Origin: Duganella fentianensis
Lineage (GTDB): Bacteria > Pseudomonadota > Gammaproteobacteria > Burkholderiales > Burkholderiaceae_D
Direction of reading: 5' to 3'
Assembly: GCF_009857835.1 (NCBI RefSeq)
Contig: NZ_WWCL01000001.1
Coordinates: 1,488,001 to 1,552,000 of the forward strand
DNA length: 64,000 nucleotides
The position numbers and the translations under genes were made by a program. Positions 8,761 through 18,567 of the stretch are shown here, one piece after another; within the stretch, counting starts at the first letter, position 1; each line of letters starts with the position of its first letter. A model generated the notes under the pieces. That model searched no databases and was not told where the DNA came from. It saw only the letters and a program-made list of their open reading frames with translations.

Positions 8761-9327
8761 ATGCGTATGCCTGTACTGTCCTCTTATTCCCGCTGGGCCA
8801 TAGCCCTGATCTGCGGCGCCATGCTGGCTGCCTGCGCCACCCTGATAGGCCCGCGTCAGCTGGAGCTACCCCAGAGTAAATTGCAACAGAGTCTGGAGCG
8901 TAAATTCCCTGTGCACCAGCGCATGCTCGGTATCTTCGAACTGGAACTGAGCCACCCGCAGCTGGCCATTCTGGCCGAGAACGACCGCGTTTCCCTGTCG
9001 CTCGACGTGCAGGTAACGCCGCTGCTGGCACGCCAGAACTGGCAGGGCAGCATGGTGCTGTCGGGACGGCTGAAAGTGGATACGGCGCGCAATACCGTGT
9101 ATCTGAGCGATGCACACGTGGACCGCTTCGCCATGCGCGGCATGGATGAGGGCAAGCAGAATCAGGTGGCCAGCGTGGCCAATCTGCTGGCGGAATCGTC
9201 GCTGCGCGATGTGCCGGTGCACACCTTCCGCCCCGAGGAACTGCGTTACGGTGGCGTGCAGTTTGTGCTGACGGGGATAAGCACCCGTCCCGGCGCGCTG
9301 CTGGCCAGCGTGCAGCCGGCCCAGTAG
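8761..9327 (+). CDS. DUF1439-family lipoprotein
   Basis: Envelope lipoprotein of 188 residues. The signal peptide ends in a lipobox (MLAAC, Cys near residue 25), followed by the DUF1439/YceB-like fold (QLELPQSKLQQSLERKFPVH). Function unknown in the family; YceB-like proteins are thought to bind hydrophobic ligands. The next Met at 8767 gives a better distance to the CCGGA sequence at 8755-8759 and is an equally good start. Converges with the DUF1501 gene, 3 bases apart. Confidence 0.8.
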   Translation: MRMPVLSSYSRWAIALICGAMLAACATLIGPRQLELPQSKLQQSLERKFPVHQRMLGIFELELSHPQLAILAENDRVSLSLDVQVTPLLARQNWQGSMVLSGRLKVDTARNTVYLSDAHVDRFAMRGMDEGKQNQVASVANLLAESSLRDVPVHTFRPEELRYGGVQFVLTGISTRPGALLASVQPAQ

Positions 9328-9330
9328 GCT

Positions 9331-10719
9331 TTAGAGGAAACCCAGATTGCGGCTGCTGGCGTTGAAGTTGGCCAGCGAGGGCAGCATGGCCAGCAAATCG
9401 CTATTCGATACGCCCATCCAGCTACCGAGCGTGGCCGCATACTGGGCGATCGAGGTGGTGGGCAGCAAGCGGCCCTGACCCACATCATCGGGACCATCGG
9501 CTGCTACCACGGGCGCCGTGCCGTAATAGCGCCCGCCTTTGACGGCACCGCCCAGCATGAAATGCATGCTGCCCCAGCCGTGATCGGAGCCGTCGTTATT
9601 GCCGCTCAGCGTACGGCCGAAATCGGATGCCGTGAAAGTGGTGACCTGGTTGGCCACGCCCAGTTCTACTGTGCTCTGGTAGAAGGCTGCCACGGCATCG
9701 GCCACGGTTTTCATCAGCACCGGATGCTGGGTGACCAGACCATCATGGGTATCGAAACCTCCCAGCGACACGAAGAATACCTGCCGCTTGGCGCCCAGTG
9801 CCGGTGCGGCGGCGATCATGCGTGCCACCATCTTGAGCTGGTCGCCCAGGCTGTTGCTGGCCGGGTAGGGCGTATTCAGCGCGCTGCTGCCGGCTAGTGC
9901 CGAGGTCAGCACATCGTTGGCGGCGATGGCGCGCTGGGTGATGCGGGCATAGTCGGACTGCATCAGGTGCGGCTGGGCCTGCGTCATCAGGGTCTGCAGG
10001 GCGTTGCTGCAGGAGGCCGAGCCGAACAGCGGTTTCTGCAGGGCTGCGAACGGTACCGAGCCACTGGTAGACACCTGATACTGCACCGCCTGCTTCCCGG
10101 CGAGGAAAACGGCGTTGCCGGAAACGTTGACGCAGGTGAAGGTGGCATTGCCATTACCGGAGGCGAACAGATCGCCCAGCATGCCGCCCCAGCCGGTCGA
10201 AGCACCTTCCGGCATGGACGATTGCCATTCCGATTGCTGGTCGTTGTGCGAGAACAGCTTGGACGGCAGCGGCACGGATTTGTTGGCGAACTGCTGTTTG
10301 GTGGTGGGCTGGACCAGCGTGCCGACGTTGAGCAGCACGCCCAGCTTGCCGGCATTGTAGATCGGCATCAGCGGCGCCAGTTCCGGCGCTAGCGCGTACT
10401 GGTGTGCCGTGCCGTTGACGTCGACCGGCGCATTGGCAGTGCTCAGCACGGTGCTGCCGAGCGCGCTGCGCTGGTAGGCCAGATTCGGCCGCAGATTGTA
10501 GTAGCTGTTGAAGCTGCTGGCATCGTAGGGCACCAGCGTGTTGGCGTAGTCATTGCCACCATACAGGAAGACGCAGACGATGGCTTTGTAGTCATTGGCA
10601 TTGGCTGCCGAGGCTTCGGCCATGGCGGCCAGATTGATGGCCAGCGGCGAGGCCACGCCGCTCAGGGCCAGTGCGGAAGCACGTTGCAGGAAGGCGCGGC
10701 GGGAGAGTTCGGTAGTCAT
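9331..10719 (-). CDS. DUF1501-family Tat-exported protein
   Basis: 462 residues with a twin-arginine signal (LSRRAFLQRASALALSGVAS), then the DUF1501 fold, related to alkaline-phosphatase/sulfatase-like hydrolases (AIVCVFLYGGNDYANTLVPY at the start; GGFDTHDGLVTQHPVLMK near residue 320; ASDFGRTLSGNNDGSDHGWG near 370). It almost always pairs with a DUF1800 gene, as here, 9 bases downstream of it. Activity in the envelope is inferred from the Tat signal; substrate unknown. Confidence 0.88.
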   Translation of the reverse strand: MTTELSRRAFLQRASALALSGVASPLAINLAAMAEASAANANDYKAIVCVFLYGGNDYANTLVPYDASSFNSYYNLRPNLAYQRSALGSTVLSTANAPVDVNGTAHQYALAPELAPLMPIYNAGKLGVLLNVGTLVQPTTKQQFANKSVPLPSKLFSHNDQQSEWQSSMPEGASTGWGGMLGDLFASGNGNATFTCVNVSGNAVFLAGKQAVQYQVSTSGSVPFAALQKPLFGSASCSNALQTLMTQAQPHLMQSDYARITQRAIAANDVLTSALAGSSALNTPYPASNSLGDQLKMVARMIAAAPALGAKRQVFFVSLGGFDTHDGLVTQHPVLMKTVADAVAAFYQSTVELGVANQVTTFTASDFGRTLSGNNDGSDHGWGSMHFMLGGAVKGGRYYGTAPVVAADGPDDVGQGRLLPTTSIAQYAATLGSWMGVSNSDLLAMLPSLANFNASSRNLGFL

Positions 10720-10728
10720 GGCGGCCTC

Positions 10729-12261
10729 TTATTGTTGGATCAGGTATTCCGGCGCGGCCATGACCATGGTCAGTGCGGCGTAGATGCGGTTATTCAAGGC
10801 ATTCTGGCTATTGGCCGGCATGGTGTCGAGCGCGCCGCGAATCAGGCTCAGGGTGGTGCTGCCGAGCTGGCCGGCTGCCAGCACCTGATTGATTTCGGCC
10901 AGCAGGTTCTGCGCATTGGCGGCCAGCGGCAGCAGGCTGCTGTAGTCGGGCAGCACGTCGCCTATGCCTTTGCTGATCATGCGCTGCATGAAGTTGACGT
11001 AGCCGACCACGGACGATTCATTGGTCAGCTGGAACTCGGGTGCCACCAGCCCCAGCTTGGCAATCGAGCTGTTCGGCGGCACATAGCCGGGCCGGTAGAA
11101 ATTGAACACGGAGGGCGAGCGTAGCGGGCTCTGGCCCAGCCGCGTGGCCGCATCGCTGGTGTTGCCGATGGCCCAGTTGTCGCCGGCCGAGCTGACATTG
11201 TAGGCACGTGCCCAGGCCACCAGGCGCAGCATGGGCTCGCGCAGCTTGCCATAGCTGGCGTTGATATAGGCTTCGTTGCGCGCTTCGGGATCGAGCAGCA
11301 GCGCCTTGACGACGGCGGCCAGATTACCTTTGACGCCACGCCCATCGTTATTGAATACGCCCGCCACGCGGGCGACATAGGCTGGCGATGGATTGCTGGT
11401 GACCAGCTTCTGGATCAGCTGGCGGCTGATGAATGGCGCCACGTTGGGGTGGGCGTAGATGATGTCGATCGCCACCTTGAGGGCATCGGCACCGGACAGG
11501 CCGGCCGGCACGGTGCTGCCGAGGAAAGTGGAAGCGCCCGTTTCATGGCGTTTGGCGATCTGCAGCATGGGACGGCGCAGGAAGTCCGGCATGTCTTTGC
11601 TGGTGCCCGTCAGATCGAAGTCCCAGCCCGTGAAGACGCGGGCCAGCCCCGTGATGTCGCTCAGGCCATAGGTTTCCTGCGGATTGCCATTCACCAGCTT
11701 CGGCGTGCCATCGAGATTCAGCTGGATCAGGCCTATGCTGAACAGCTGCATGATTTCGCGCGCATAGTTTTCATCGGGCAGGGCGCCGGTACCGGGGTTC
11801 TGCTTGACGTTGCCACGGAAGGTCAGATACTGGCCCATGGGCGCGCTGGTCGAGATGGCGGCCAGCAGGTTGCGGTAGTTGCCGAAAGCGTGATCTTCCA
11901 GCAGATCGAGGTAGGCTGCGGCCGAGAAGCTGCGCCACGGCGCCCCCACCAGCCCGCTGATGGCCACCACGCAGATTTCGGACAGGGCCAGCGTTACGCG
12001 CTGGCGCAAGGTGTCGGGGGCGCTGATCAGCTTGCGCCATGCGCAGGCATCGAAGCCCTGTTCGGAGTTGCGGAAGCTGGCGTTGCTATAGCCCTTGTCG
12101 ACCAGCCAGTCCCAGCGCGTGCCGGAGTGCGGCGCGGCCAGCTGGGCATCTATCCAGGCCGCATAGCCCAAAGTCTGAACGCGGGAGATTTCGGCGCGCG
12201 TGGCGCCCATGGACGCTTGTGCGAGAAAGCGCGAAGCTGCGTTCGCAGTGGGAGTGGGCAT
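10729..12261 (-). CDS. DUF1800-family protein
   Basis: 510-residue protein with the family signature near its start (ASRFLAQASMGATRAEISRV) and later LPDENYAREIMQLFSIGLIQ and GLARVFTGWDF. DUF1800 proteins occur with DUF1501 partners in many Gram-negatives; their function is not established. No clear signal peptide is seen, although export with the Tat-bearing partner is possible. First gene of the two-gene operon on the minus strand. Confidence 0.88.
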   Translation of the reverse strand: MPTPTANAASRFLAQASMGATRAEISRVQTLGYAAWIDAQLAAPHSGTRWDWLVDKGYSNASFRNSEQGFDACAWRKLISAPDTLRQRVTLALSEICVVAISGLVGAPWRSFSAAAYLDLLEDHAFGNYRNLLAAISTSAPMGQYLTFRGNVKQNPGTGALPDENYAREIMQLFSIGLIQLNLDGTPKLVNGNPQETYGLSDITGLARVFTGWDFDLTGTSKDMPDFLRRPMLQIAKRHETGASTFLGSTVPAGLSGADALKVAIDIIYAHPNVAPFISRQLIQKLVTSNPSPAYVARVAGVFNNDGRGVKGNLAAVVKALLLDPEARNEAYINASYGKLREPMLRLVAWARAYNVSSAGDNWAIGNTSDAATRLGQSPLRSPSVFNFYRPGYVPPNSSIAKLGLVAPEFQLTNESSVVGYVNFMQRMISKGIGDVLPDYSSLLPLAANAQNLLAEINQVLAAGQLGSTTLSLIRGALDTMPANSQNALNNRIYAALTMVMAAPEYLIQQ

Positions 12262-12349
12262 GGCGGCGTCCTTCGTGCTGGTCTGGGTGAATATGGTATT
12301 GCTTCACGGTAATTTATTCCTATTTGCCTCAGCCCGCCACCGGTTTTTT

Positions 12350-12364
12350 GTAACGTACCGTTAC
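12350..12364. promoter_or_regulatory. Short inverted repeat in divergent intergenic region
   Basis: GTAACG-TAC-CGTTAC, a perfect 6-bp inverted repeat with 3-base spacer, between the divergent DUF1800 gene (starts 12261) and the 12464 gene. Position fits an operator; no regulator is identified. Confidence 0.35.
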
Positions 12365-12463
12365 CCGCAGCGGCAGCGGCCTTAAATAATAAGCAAGCTT
12401 TCTTGTGGGCGCGGGCAAACACTTCTACAATGCGCCAGATTCGCCTAGAGGAGAGCAAGCGTC

Positions 12464-13216
12464 ATGACGATATTTGGTGTTGGACTGCATGTGCTGATTG
12501 CACTGTTTTTTGCCGTGCATGTGATCCGTAGTGGTCAGCAGCTGTACTGGCTGATGATACTGTTTATGTTCCCGCTGCTGGGGAGTGTGGTGTATTTCAT
12601 TGCCATCTACCTGCCGGACTCGAAGCTGCACCATGGGGCGCGGCAGGCGGTGGCCGTGGCCGCACGCGCGATGGACCCGGGACGCGAATTGCGCGAAGCA
12701 CGCGAAGCCTATGATTTCACGCCGACGGCACAGAACCAGATGCGGCTGGCGGCGGCCCAACTGGCGGCAGGCGCTGCTGCCGAGGCAGCGGCCACTTATG
12801 AAGCCTGTCTGCAGGGGCCATTTGCGGGTGATCTGGAAATCCGTTTCGGTGCAGCCCGTGCCAGTCTGGCGGCGGACAATGCCGCTGCGGCAGTGACGCA
12901 TCTGCAGACCATACGCGCCAGCGATGCCGGTTTCCGTGGCGAACAGGTGACCTTGCTGCTGGCACAGGCGCTGGCGGCAGCTGGCCGTGCCAGCGAGGCG
13001 GGTGCCGAGTTCGATCATGCGCTGGCGCGCTACAACAGCTTTGCTACGCAAGCCGAGTATGCGATCTGGGCGGCAGGGCAAGGCGATGCTGCCAAAGCAC
13101 GCCAGTTGTATGCGGAACTGCAGCGCACCATGGATCGCTGGAACCGCCATACGCGCGACATGAATCAGGAACTGATACGGCGGCTGCAGGCGGCCATGGC
13201 CGCGCTGCCACGTTAA
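12464..13216 (+). CDS. Membrane-anchored protein with tetratricopeptide-like repeats
   Basis: 250 residues. Two N-terminal membrane segments (residues 2-20, IFGVGLHVLIALFFAVHVI, and 28-50, LYWLMILFMFPLLGSVVYFI) resemble the PLDc_N-type hairpin. The rest is an alanine-rich helical region with TPR-like periodicity (residues 85-235: QLAAGAAAEAAATYEACLQG, LAQALAAAGRASEAGAEFDH). It probably displays a protein-interaction domain in the cytoplasm. Function not known. Confidence 0.7.
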   Translation: MTIFGVGLHVLIALFFAVHVIRSGQQLYWLMILFMFPLLGSVVYFIAIYLPDSKLHHGARQAVAVAARAMDPGRELREAREAYDFTPTAQNQMRLAAAQLAAGAAAEAAATYEACLQGPFAGDLEIRFGAARASLAADNAAAAVTHLQTIRASDAGFRGEQVTLLLAQALAAAGRASEAGAEFDHALARYNSFATQAEYAIWAAGQGDAAKARQLYAELQRTMDRWNRHTRDMNQELIRRLQAAMAALPR

Positions 13217-13220
13217 GGCT

Positions 13221-13280
13221 GGCGGGATTAGGGTCGTCTAGTGTGCTTTAGTGTGGACTAGTGCGTTCTAGTCCGGATTA
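13221..13280. repeat. Six 10-bp phased tandem units
   Basis: Six consecutive 10-base units ending in TTA or CTA, consensus about GTGYGKNYTA (e.g. GTGTGCTTTA, GTGTGGACTA, GTGCGTTCTA, GTCCGGATTA). It sits exactly between the convergent ends of the 12464 gene and lpxH. The first two units (GGCGGGATTA, GGGTCGTCTA) are the most diverged. No T-run follows on the plus strand. Confidence 0.7.
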
Positions 13281-13297
13281 GAAAACCGGAAAAAAAC

Positions 13298-14074
13298 CTA
13301 GTCCACCAGCGCTGTGCCATCCAGCGCGTGGCGCGTGATGGCGCCATCGAGGCCGATGGCGATCCAGCCGCCGCGCGCAGGCGTGGCTTCCGGCTCCCAG
13401 TCGGGCAGCACGTAGCGGCGCTTGCCGTCTTGCACGTGCAGGGCGGGGCGGTGCGTATGGCCGTGGATCATCACGTCGCATGCCGTTTCGGCAAACACGG
13501 CAGCAATCGCGGCCGGCGTCACATCCATGATTTCGTAGCTTTTATTGCCCTGATCCTTGCGGCTGCTTTCGCGCATGCCGGCTATGATGGCTTTGCGCTG
13601 GGCTAGCGGCGTGGCAAGGAACTGCTGCTGCCATGCGGGCTGGCGCACCATGGCGCGGAAAGCCATGTACTGGGTGTCTTCGGTGCACTGAGCGTCGCCA
13701 TGCAGCAGCACTACGCGCTGACCAGCGATGGTGGCAACGTGAGGTTCGGTCAGCAGAGTCACACCGGCAGCGTGGGCAAATTCGGCACCGACGAGGAAAT
13801 CGCGGTTGCCTGCGATCCAATAGATGGCCACGCCAGCGTCGCTCAGCGTGCGCAGGGCGGCAATAATCTGTTGATGATAATCGTCGTGCAGGTCGTCGTC
13901 ACCGGCCCAGTATTCGAACAGGTCGCCCAGCAGATAGAGTTGTTGCGTGCGCCGCGCCTGTTGCTCCAGAAAGCGGAGAAACGCCGCCGTGGTGGCGGGC
14001 TGGCCGGCCTGCAAGTGCAGATCGGAGATAAACAGCGCGCCGGTCTGGCCGGCGCGCGTGTTGTGAGTCGTCAT
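13298..14074 (-). CDS. lpxH: UDP-2,3-diacylglucosamine diphosphatase
   Basis: Lipid A synthesis enzyme that removes UMP from UDP-2,3-diacylglucosamine at the inner face of the inner membrane. The calcineurin-like metallophosphoesterase motifs are present in order: FISDLHL (residues 15-21), YLLGDLFEYW (near 50), GNRDF (near 93), VLLHGD (near 122) and MIHGHTHRPALH (near 215). Length 258 is normal for LpxH. Followed downstream by nothing on this strand; preceded by the two cyclophilin genes, the usual order in Oxalobacteraceae/Burkholderiales. Confidence 0.93.
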   Translation of the reverse strand: MTTHNTRAGQTGALFISDLHLQAGQPATTAAFLRFLEQQARRTQQLYLLGDLFEYWAGDDDLHDDYHQQIIAALRTLSDAGVAIYWIAGNRDFLVGAEFAHAAGVTLLTEPHVATIAGQRVVLLHGDAQCTEDTQYMAFRAMVRQPAWQQQFLATPLAQRKAIIAGMRESSRKDQGNKSYEIMDVTPAAIAAVFAETACDVMIHGHTHRPALHVQDGKRRYVLPDWEPEATPARGGWIAIGLDGAITRHALDGTALVD

Positions 14075-14098
14075 GCGGAATCCGACGTGTCAGCCTAA

Positions 14099-14593
14099 TT
14101 AGGCAGCCAGTTCGATCTTCTCGATGATGATGTCTTCCACTGGTACGTCAGCGAACATGCCGGCGCGGGTGGTTTTGACTTTCTTAATCTGGTCAACCAC
14201 TTCGGTGCCGGCGGTAACTTTGCCGAACACAGCGTAGCCCCAGCCGTCCTGGCCTGGGTAGTCCAGGAAGCTGTTGTTCTTCACGTTGATGAAGAACTGT
14301 GCCGAAGCCGAGTGCGGTGCCGAGGTACGGGCCATGGCCAGCGTGTACGGTTCGTTTTTCAGGCCGTTCTTGGCTTCATTCTCTACCGTGGTTTCGGTCG
14401 GCTTCTGTTTCATGCCTGGCTCGAAACCGCCGCCCTGGATCATGAAACCGTCGATTACGCGGTGGAAGATGGTGTTGCTGTAGTGGCCGGCTTCCATGTA
14501 GGCGAGGAAGTTGGCAACGGTTTTAGGGGCTTTTTCCGCGTTCAGTTCAACGGTGATGTTGCCCAGATTGGTGGTGATGATTACGTTGGTCAT
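14099..14593 (-). CDS. ppiB: Cytoplasmic peptidyl-prolyl cis-trans isomerase (cyclophilin)
   Basis: Cyclophilin of 164 residues starting MTNVIITTNLGNITVELNAE, without signal peptide. Active-site landmarks are visible: FHRVIDGFMIQGGGFEPG (near residue 45) and ASAQFFINVKNNSFLDYPGQ (near 95). Start at 14593 is chosen because AGGA lies 8 bases upstream; an in-frame ATG 7 codons earlier is not supported. Catalyses prolyl isomerisation in protein folding. It lies 40 bases from the periplasmic paralogue ppiA. Confidence 0.94.
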   Translation of the reverse strand: MTNVIITTNLGNITVELNAEKAPKTVANFLAYMEAGHYSNTIFHRVIDGFMIQGGGFEPGMKQKPTETTVENEAKNGLKNEPYTLAMARTSAPHSASAQFFINVKNNSFLDYPGQDGWGYAVFGKVTAGTEVVDQIKKVKTTRAGMFADVPVEDIIIEKIELAA

Positions 14594-14633
14594 GTGTTTA
14601 TCCTGAGTGAACAATAATGCTAAGGGCGCTATT

Positions 14634-15254
14634 TTACTGTTTTGGCGTGACAGGCGTCTTTAAAATTGTGGCCGACTTGATCACGACGGGTACCACAGGG
14701 ATGTTCTGGAAGCTGCCTTTGTCGTCGACCAGCACGGCTTTGATGCGGTCTACCACTTCCTGACCCTTCACCACTTTGCCGAACACGGTATAGCCGAAGC
14801 CGTCGCGGCCCGGGTAGTTGAGGGCGTCGTTATCGGCCACGTTGATGAAGAACTGCGACGTGGCCGAGTTCGGGTCGCCAGTACGCGCCATGGCGATGGT
14901 GTAGGTGTTATTGGTCAAGCCGTTCTGCGACTCGATAGGCACGGGTTTGTTGGTTTTTTTCTGCACCAGCTTCTCGTCGAAGCCGCCGCCCTGAATCATG
15001 AAGCCATCGATGACGCGGTGGAAAATCGTGCCTTTATAGAAACCTGCCTTCACATAGGTGATGAAGTTGTCCACGGTTTTAGGGGCTTTTTCACCGTTCA
15101 GTTCCACCACGATATCGCCCATGGTGGTCTTGATTTCTACCTGCGGGGTGGCTGGAGCGGCCGCTGGCGTAGCAGCCAGTGCGGCGCCGGACAGGGCCAC
15201 GCCTGCGAACAGGGACATCAGTTTGCCGAACAGGGTAGGCTGGGATGCTTGCAT
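14634..15254 (-). CDS. ppiA: Periplasmic peptidyl-prolyl cis-trans isomerase (cyclophilin A)
   Basis: 206-residue cyclophilin with a signal peptide (LMSLFAGVALSGAALAATPA) and then the same core as its neighbour: VEIKTTMGDIVVELNGEKAP, FHRVIDGFMIQGGGFDEK, SQFFINVADNDALNYPGRDG. It folds exported proteins in the periplasm. The tandem arrangement of periplasmic and cytoplasmic cyclophilins before cysS is common in betaproteobacteria and points to an old duplication. Confidence 0.93.
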   Translation of the reverse strand: MQASQPTLFGKLMSLFAGVALSGAALAATPAAAPATPQVEIKTTMGDIVVELNGEKAPKTVDNFITYVKAGFYKGTIFHRVIDGFMIQGGGFDEKLVQKKTNKPVPIESQNGLTNNTYTIAMARTGDPNSATSQFFINVADNDALNYPGRDGFGYTVFGKVVKGQEVVDRIKAVLVDDKGSFQNIPVVPVVIKSATILKTPVTPKQ

Positions 15255-15436
15255 TGTTACTTCCTTGTCTAGTTATAGGCGGTGTTGTGTAGATCGAATT
15301 GCCAAAAAATCATAAGGCACCCGGGACTATGCGGTTTTTATCAATGCTATACTTGCCCATTCTACTCCTTCAGAGTGGAAAGATTAAACGGGTGTACCTG
15401 CCGGTCGCGCCGATAAAGAGAACATAGCAAGAGCCG

Positions 15437-16828
15437 ATGAGCAATTTAAAGATTTACAACACGCTAGCGCGTGACAAGCAGACTTTCGTACCGATAGAAG
15501 CTGGCAAAGTCCGCATGTATGTATGCGGTATGACCATCTATGATTACTGCCACATCGGCCATGCGCGCATGATGATGGCGTTCGACGTGATGTACCGCTG
15601 GCTGATGGCTTCCGGCTACGAGGTGACTTACGCCCGCAACATCACCGATATCGATGACAAGATCATCAAGCGCGCCGTGGAAAACGGCGAAACCATTTCC
15701 CAGCTGACCACCCGCTTCACCCAGTACATGGATGAAGATACCCAGGCGCTGGGCATATTGCCGCCCACGCTGGTGCCGCGCGCGACCCAGTATGTGCCGC
15801 AGATGCTGGCGCTGATCGAAAAACTCGAGTCCAAGAATCTGGCCTATCAGGGCGAAGACGGCGATGTGAACTATGCCGTGCGTAACTTCCACAATTATGG
15901 CCGTCTGTCCGGCAAATCGCTGGACGATCTGCGCGCCGGCGAGCGCGTGGACGTGAATACGGGCAAGCGTGATCCGCTCGACTTCGTGCTGTGGAAAGCT
16001 TCGAAAGAATCCGAACCGGAAGAAGTGAAGTGGGATTCCAAGTGGGGCAAGGGCCGTCCGGGCTGGCACATCGAGTGCTCGGCCATGTGCTCGGCGCTGC
16101 TCGGCGAACACTTCGACATCCACGGCGGCGGTGCCGATCTGCAGTTCCCGCACCATGAGAACGAGATCGCCCAGTCGGAAGGCGCGTTTGGCCGTCCGCC
16201 CGTCAACTACTGGGTGCACAATGGCTTTGTGCGCGTGGATAACGAGAAAATGTCCAAATCGCTGGGCAATTTCTTCACCATCCGCGATGTGCTGAAAAAA
16301 TACGATGCCGAAGTGGTGCGTTTCTTCATTCTGCGCGCCCACTACCGCAGCCCGCTCAATTACTCGGACGCTCACCTCGACGATGCGCGCGGCGCACTGA
16401 CCCGTTTGTACACGGCGCTGGACGGCGTGGCTGATGATGGCTCGGCGCTGGACTGGCAGGGCGAGCAGGCCCGCCGCTTCGCCGAAGCGATGGACGATGA
16501 TTTCAATACGCCGCTAGCCGTGGCGGCCCTGTTCGAACTCGCAAGCGAGCTGAACAAGTCGAAATCGCCGCGTGTGGCGGCCCAGCTCAAAGCGCTGGCA
16601 GGTGTGCTGGGTCTGCTGCAACGCAGCCCGCAAGCCTTCCTGCAGGCTTCGGTAGGCGAGGTGGACGGCGCGGGTGATGCAGCGATTGCTGATGCGATCG
16701 CCCAGCGTGCCGCGGCCAAGAAGGCACGCAATTTCGCCGAGTCCGACCGGATTCGCGCCGAACTGCTGGCCGCTGGCATCATCCTCGAAGACAAGCCTGA
16801 CGGCACGACCAACTGGCGCCGCGCATAA
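15437..16828 (+). CDS. cysS: Cysteinyl-tRNA synthetase
   Basis: Class I aminoacyl-tRNA synthetase of 463 residues charging tRNA-Cys. HIGH-type motif HIGHARMM (near residue 41, preceded by the zinc-ligand Cys in [11 protein letters not shown]), KMSKS motif (near 270, [12 protein letters not shown]), zinc-binding GWHIECSAM (near 210) and [10 protein letters not shown]. The C-terminal anticodon-binding DALR domain is complete. The stop codon TAA shares its last A with the ATG of the next gene. Confidence 0.97.
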   Translation: MSNLKIYNTLARDKQTFVPIEAGKVRMYVCGMTIYDYCHIGHARMMMAFDVMYRWLMASGYEVTYARNITDIDDKIIKRAVENGETISQLTTRFTQYMDEDTQALGILPPTLVPRATQYVPQMLALIEKLESKNLAYQGEDGDVNYAVRNFHNYGRLSGKSLDDLRAGERVDVNTGKRDPLDFVLWKASKESEPEEVKWDSKWGKGRPGWHIECSAMCSALLGEHFDIHGGGADLQFPHHENEIAQSEGAFGRPPVNYWVHNGFVRVDNEKMSKSLGNFFTIRDVLKKYDAEVVRFFILRAHYRSPLNYSDAHLDDARGALTRLYTALDGVADDGSALDWQGEQARRFAEAMDDDFNTPLAVAALFELASELNKSKSPRVAAQLKALAGVLGLLQRSPQAFLQASVGEVDGAGDAAIADAIAQRAAAKKARNFAESDRIRAELLAAGIILEDKPDGTTNWRRA

Positions 16829-17484
16829 TGGTCACGGCCAAGGATAACGGGGGCGCAGGCCCGGTCACGGCGGTACCGCCGTACTGGGAGCAGGCCAAAA
16901 TCGAGCTCATGAAGCGTGATCGCATCATGAAAAAGCTGATTCCGCAATTTGGCGACCTGTATCTGGTCGGCCATAGCGACCCGTTTACGACCCTGGCCCG
17001 TTCCGTAGTAGGACAGCAGGTGACGGCCAAGGTGGCCGAGGCTGCCTGGGCCAAGCTATTGCTGCTGAGCCCGAAATGCACGCCAGCCCAGATCATCAAG
17101 GCGGGTGCCGAGCAGGTAGCCGCTTGCGGTTTGTCCAAGCGCAAGACCGAGTACATCCTTGATCTGGCCGACCACTTCAAAAACAAGCGTGTTCATACTG
17201 CCCAGTGGGACCAGATGGACGACGAAGCGGTGATTGCGGAACTCACGCAAATCCGTGGCATCGGCCGCTGGACGGCCGAGATGTTTTTGATTTTTAACCT
17301 GCTGCGGCCTAATGTTCTGCCCTTGGACGACCCCGGTCTGATTCAGGGCATCAGCCAGAATTACTTCTCCGGCGAGCCGGTTTCGCGCAGCGATGCACGC
17401 GAAGTTTCGGCCAACTGGGAGCCCTGGCGTACGGTGGCGACATGGTATTTATGGCGTAGTCTCGATCCGCTTGCTGTAGAATAG
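16828..17484 (+). CDS. DNA-3-methyladenine glycosylase, AlkA-like (HhH-GPD)
   Basis: Base-excision repair glycosylase of 218 residues that removes alkylated purines. The helix-hairpin-helix motif (LTQIRGIGRWTAEMFLIF, near residue 145) and the downstream catalytic aspartate region (VLPLDDPGLIQG, near 170) define the HhH-GPD superfamily. It is shorter than E. coli AlkA (282 residues), lacking the N-terminal beta domain, as in many beta- and alphaproteobacterial forms. Overlaps cysS by one base, so translationally coupled. Confidence 0.9.
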   Translation: MVTAKDNGGAGPVTAVPPYWEQAKIELMKRDRIMKKLIPQFGDLYLVGHSDPFTTLARSVVGQQVTAKVAEAAWAKLLLLSPKCTPAQIIKAGAEQVAACGLSKRKTEYILDLADHFKNKRVHTAQWDQMDDEAVIAELTQIRGIGRWTAEMFLIFNLLRPNVLPLDDPGLIQGISQNYFSGEPVSRSDAREVSANWEPWRTVATWYLWRSLDPLAVE

Positions 17485-17569
17485 ATACTCTAATCGCTGA
17501 GCGTGGTCCTGCTAGACTCTAATATGCAGTCTGCAAGGCCCCACGGCGGAGAATAAACACGGAGGTACA

Positions 17570-18544
17570 ATGACCAAAACGACTTTCCTCAACTTTGAGC
17601 AACCGATCGCCGAACTTGATGGCAAAATCGAAGAACTGCGTTTCGTTCAGGACGATTCGGCTGTCGACATCTCTGAGGAGATCGACCGTCTGGCCAAAAA
17701 GAGCCAGCAACTGACCAAAGATATCTACGCCAAGCTGACCCCCTGGCAGGTCGCGCAGATCGCGCGCCATCCGCAGCGTCCATACACCATGGACTATGTG
17801 AACGAAATCTTCACCGACTTCCACGAACTGCATGGCGACCGTACCTATGCGGACGACCTGTCCGTGGTCGGTGGTCTGGCCCGTTTCAACGGTCAGGCCT
17901 GTATGGTCATCGGCCACCAGAAGGGCCGCGACACCAAAGAACGCGCCATGCGCAACTTCGGCATGCCTAAGCCTGAGGGCTACCGCAAGGCCATGCGCCT
18001 GATGAAGCTGGCTGAAAAATTCGGCATTCCCATTTTCACCTTCGTCGACACCCCTGGTGCATTCCCCGGCATCGACGCGGAAGAGCGCGGCCAGTCGGAA
18101 GCCATCGGCCACAATCTGTACGTGATGGCCGAACTGAAAGTGCCACTGATCGCCACCATCATCGGTGAAGGCGGTTCCGGCGGCGCACTGGCGATTGCCG
18201 TGGGCGATGCCGTGCTGATGCTGCAATATGCGACCTACTCGGTGATTTCGCCGGAAGGCTGTGCCTCGATTCTTTGGAAGACTTCGGAACGTGCAGCCGA
18301 TGCGGCCGAAGCACTGGGCCTGACGGCGCACCGTCTGAAAGCCATGGGCCTGATCGACAAGATCGTCAACGAGCCACTGGGTGGGGCACACCGCGATCCG
18401 AAACAGATGGCCACGCTGCTCAAGCGCGCGCTGGCTGATTCGCTGCGTCAGTTCCACGGTATGAAGACCAAGGACCTGCTGGAAGCCCGTCACGAGAAGC
18501 TGATGAGCTACGGTAAGTTCAAAGAGACCACGCCGCAGGAATAA
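17570..18544 (+). CDS. accA: Acetyl-CoA carboxylase carboxyltransferase subunit alpha
   Basis: Transfers the carboxyl group from biotin to acetyl-CoA, with AccD, in the first committed step of fatty-acid synthesis. 324 residues, normal length, starting [20 protein letters not shown] after a strong GGAGG 5 bases upstream. Landmarks: [20 protein letters not shown] (near residue 55), HELHGDR (near 86), TLVDTPGA-type [10 protein letters not shown] (near 162) and [12 protein letters not shown] (near 198), the oxyanion-hole glycines. Confidence 0.97.
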   Translation: MTKTTFLNFEQPIAELDGKIEELRFVQDDSAVDISEEIDRLAKKSQQLTKDIYAKLTPWQVAQIARHPQRPYTMDYVNEIFTDFHELHGDRTYADDLSVVGGLARFNGQACMVIGHQKGRDTKERAMRNFGMPKPEGYRKAMRLMKLAEKFGIPIFTFVDTPGAFPGIDAEERGQSEAIGHNLYVMAELKVPLIATIIGEGGSGGALAIAVGDAVLMLQYATYSVISPEGCASILWKTSERAADAAEALGLTAHRLKAMGLIDKIVNEPLGGAHRDPKQMATLLKRALADSLRQFHGMKTKDLLEARHEKLMSYGKFKETTPQE

Positions 18545-18567
18545 GCGGGCGCGGCATCAACAAGAGT

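Noticed and set aside
15464..16375. Long open frame of 303 codons on the minus strand
   Set aside because: It lies antisense to cysS, which has all catalytic motifs; the frame is a by-product of codon bias and shows no recognisable protein features.
17519..18493. Long open frame of 324 codons opposite accA
   Set aside because: Mirror of the accA coding frame; accA is clearly the real gene, with a strong ribosome-binding site.
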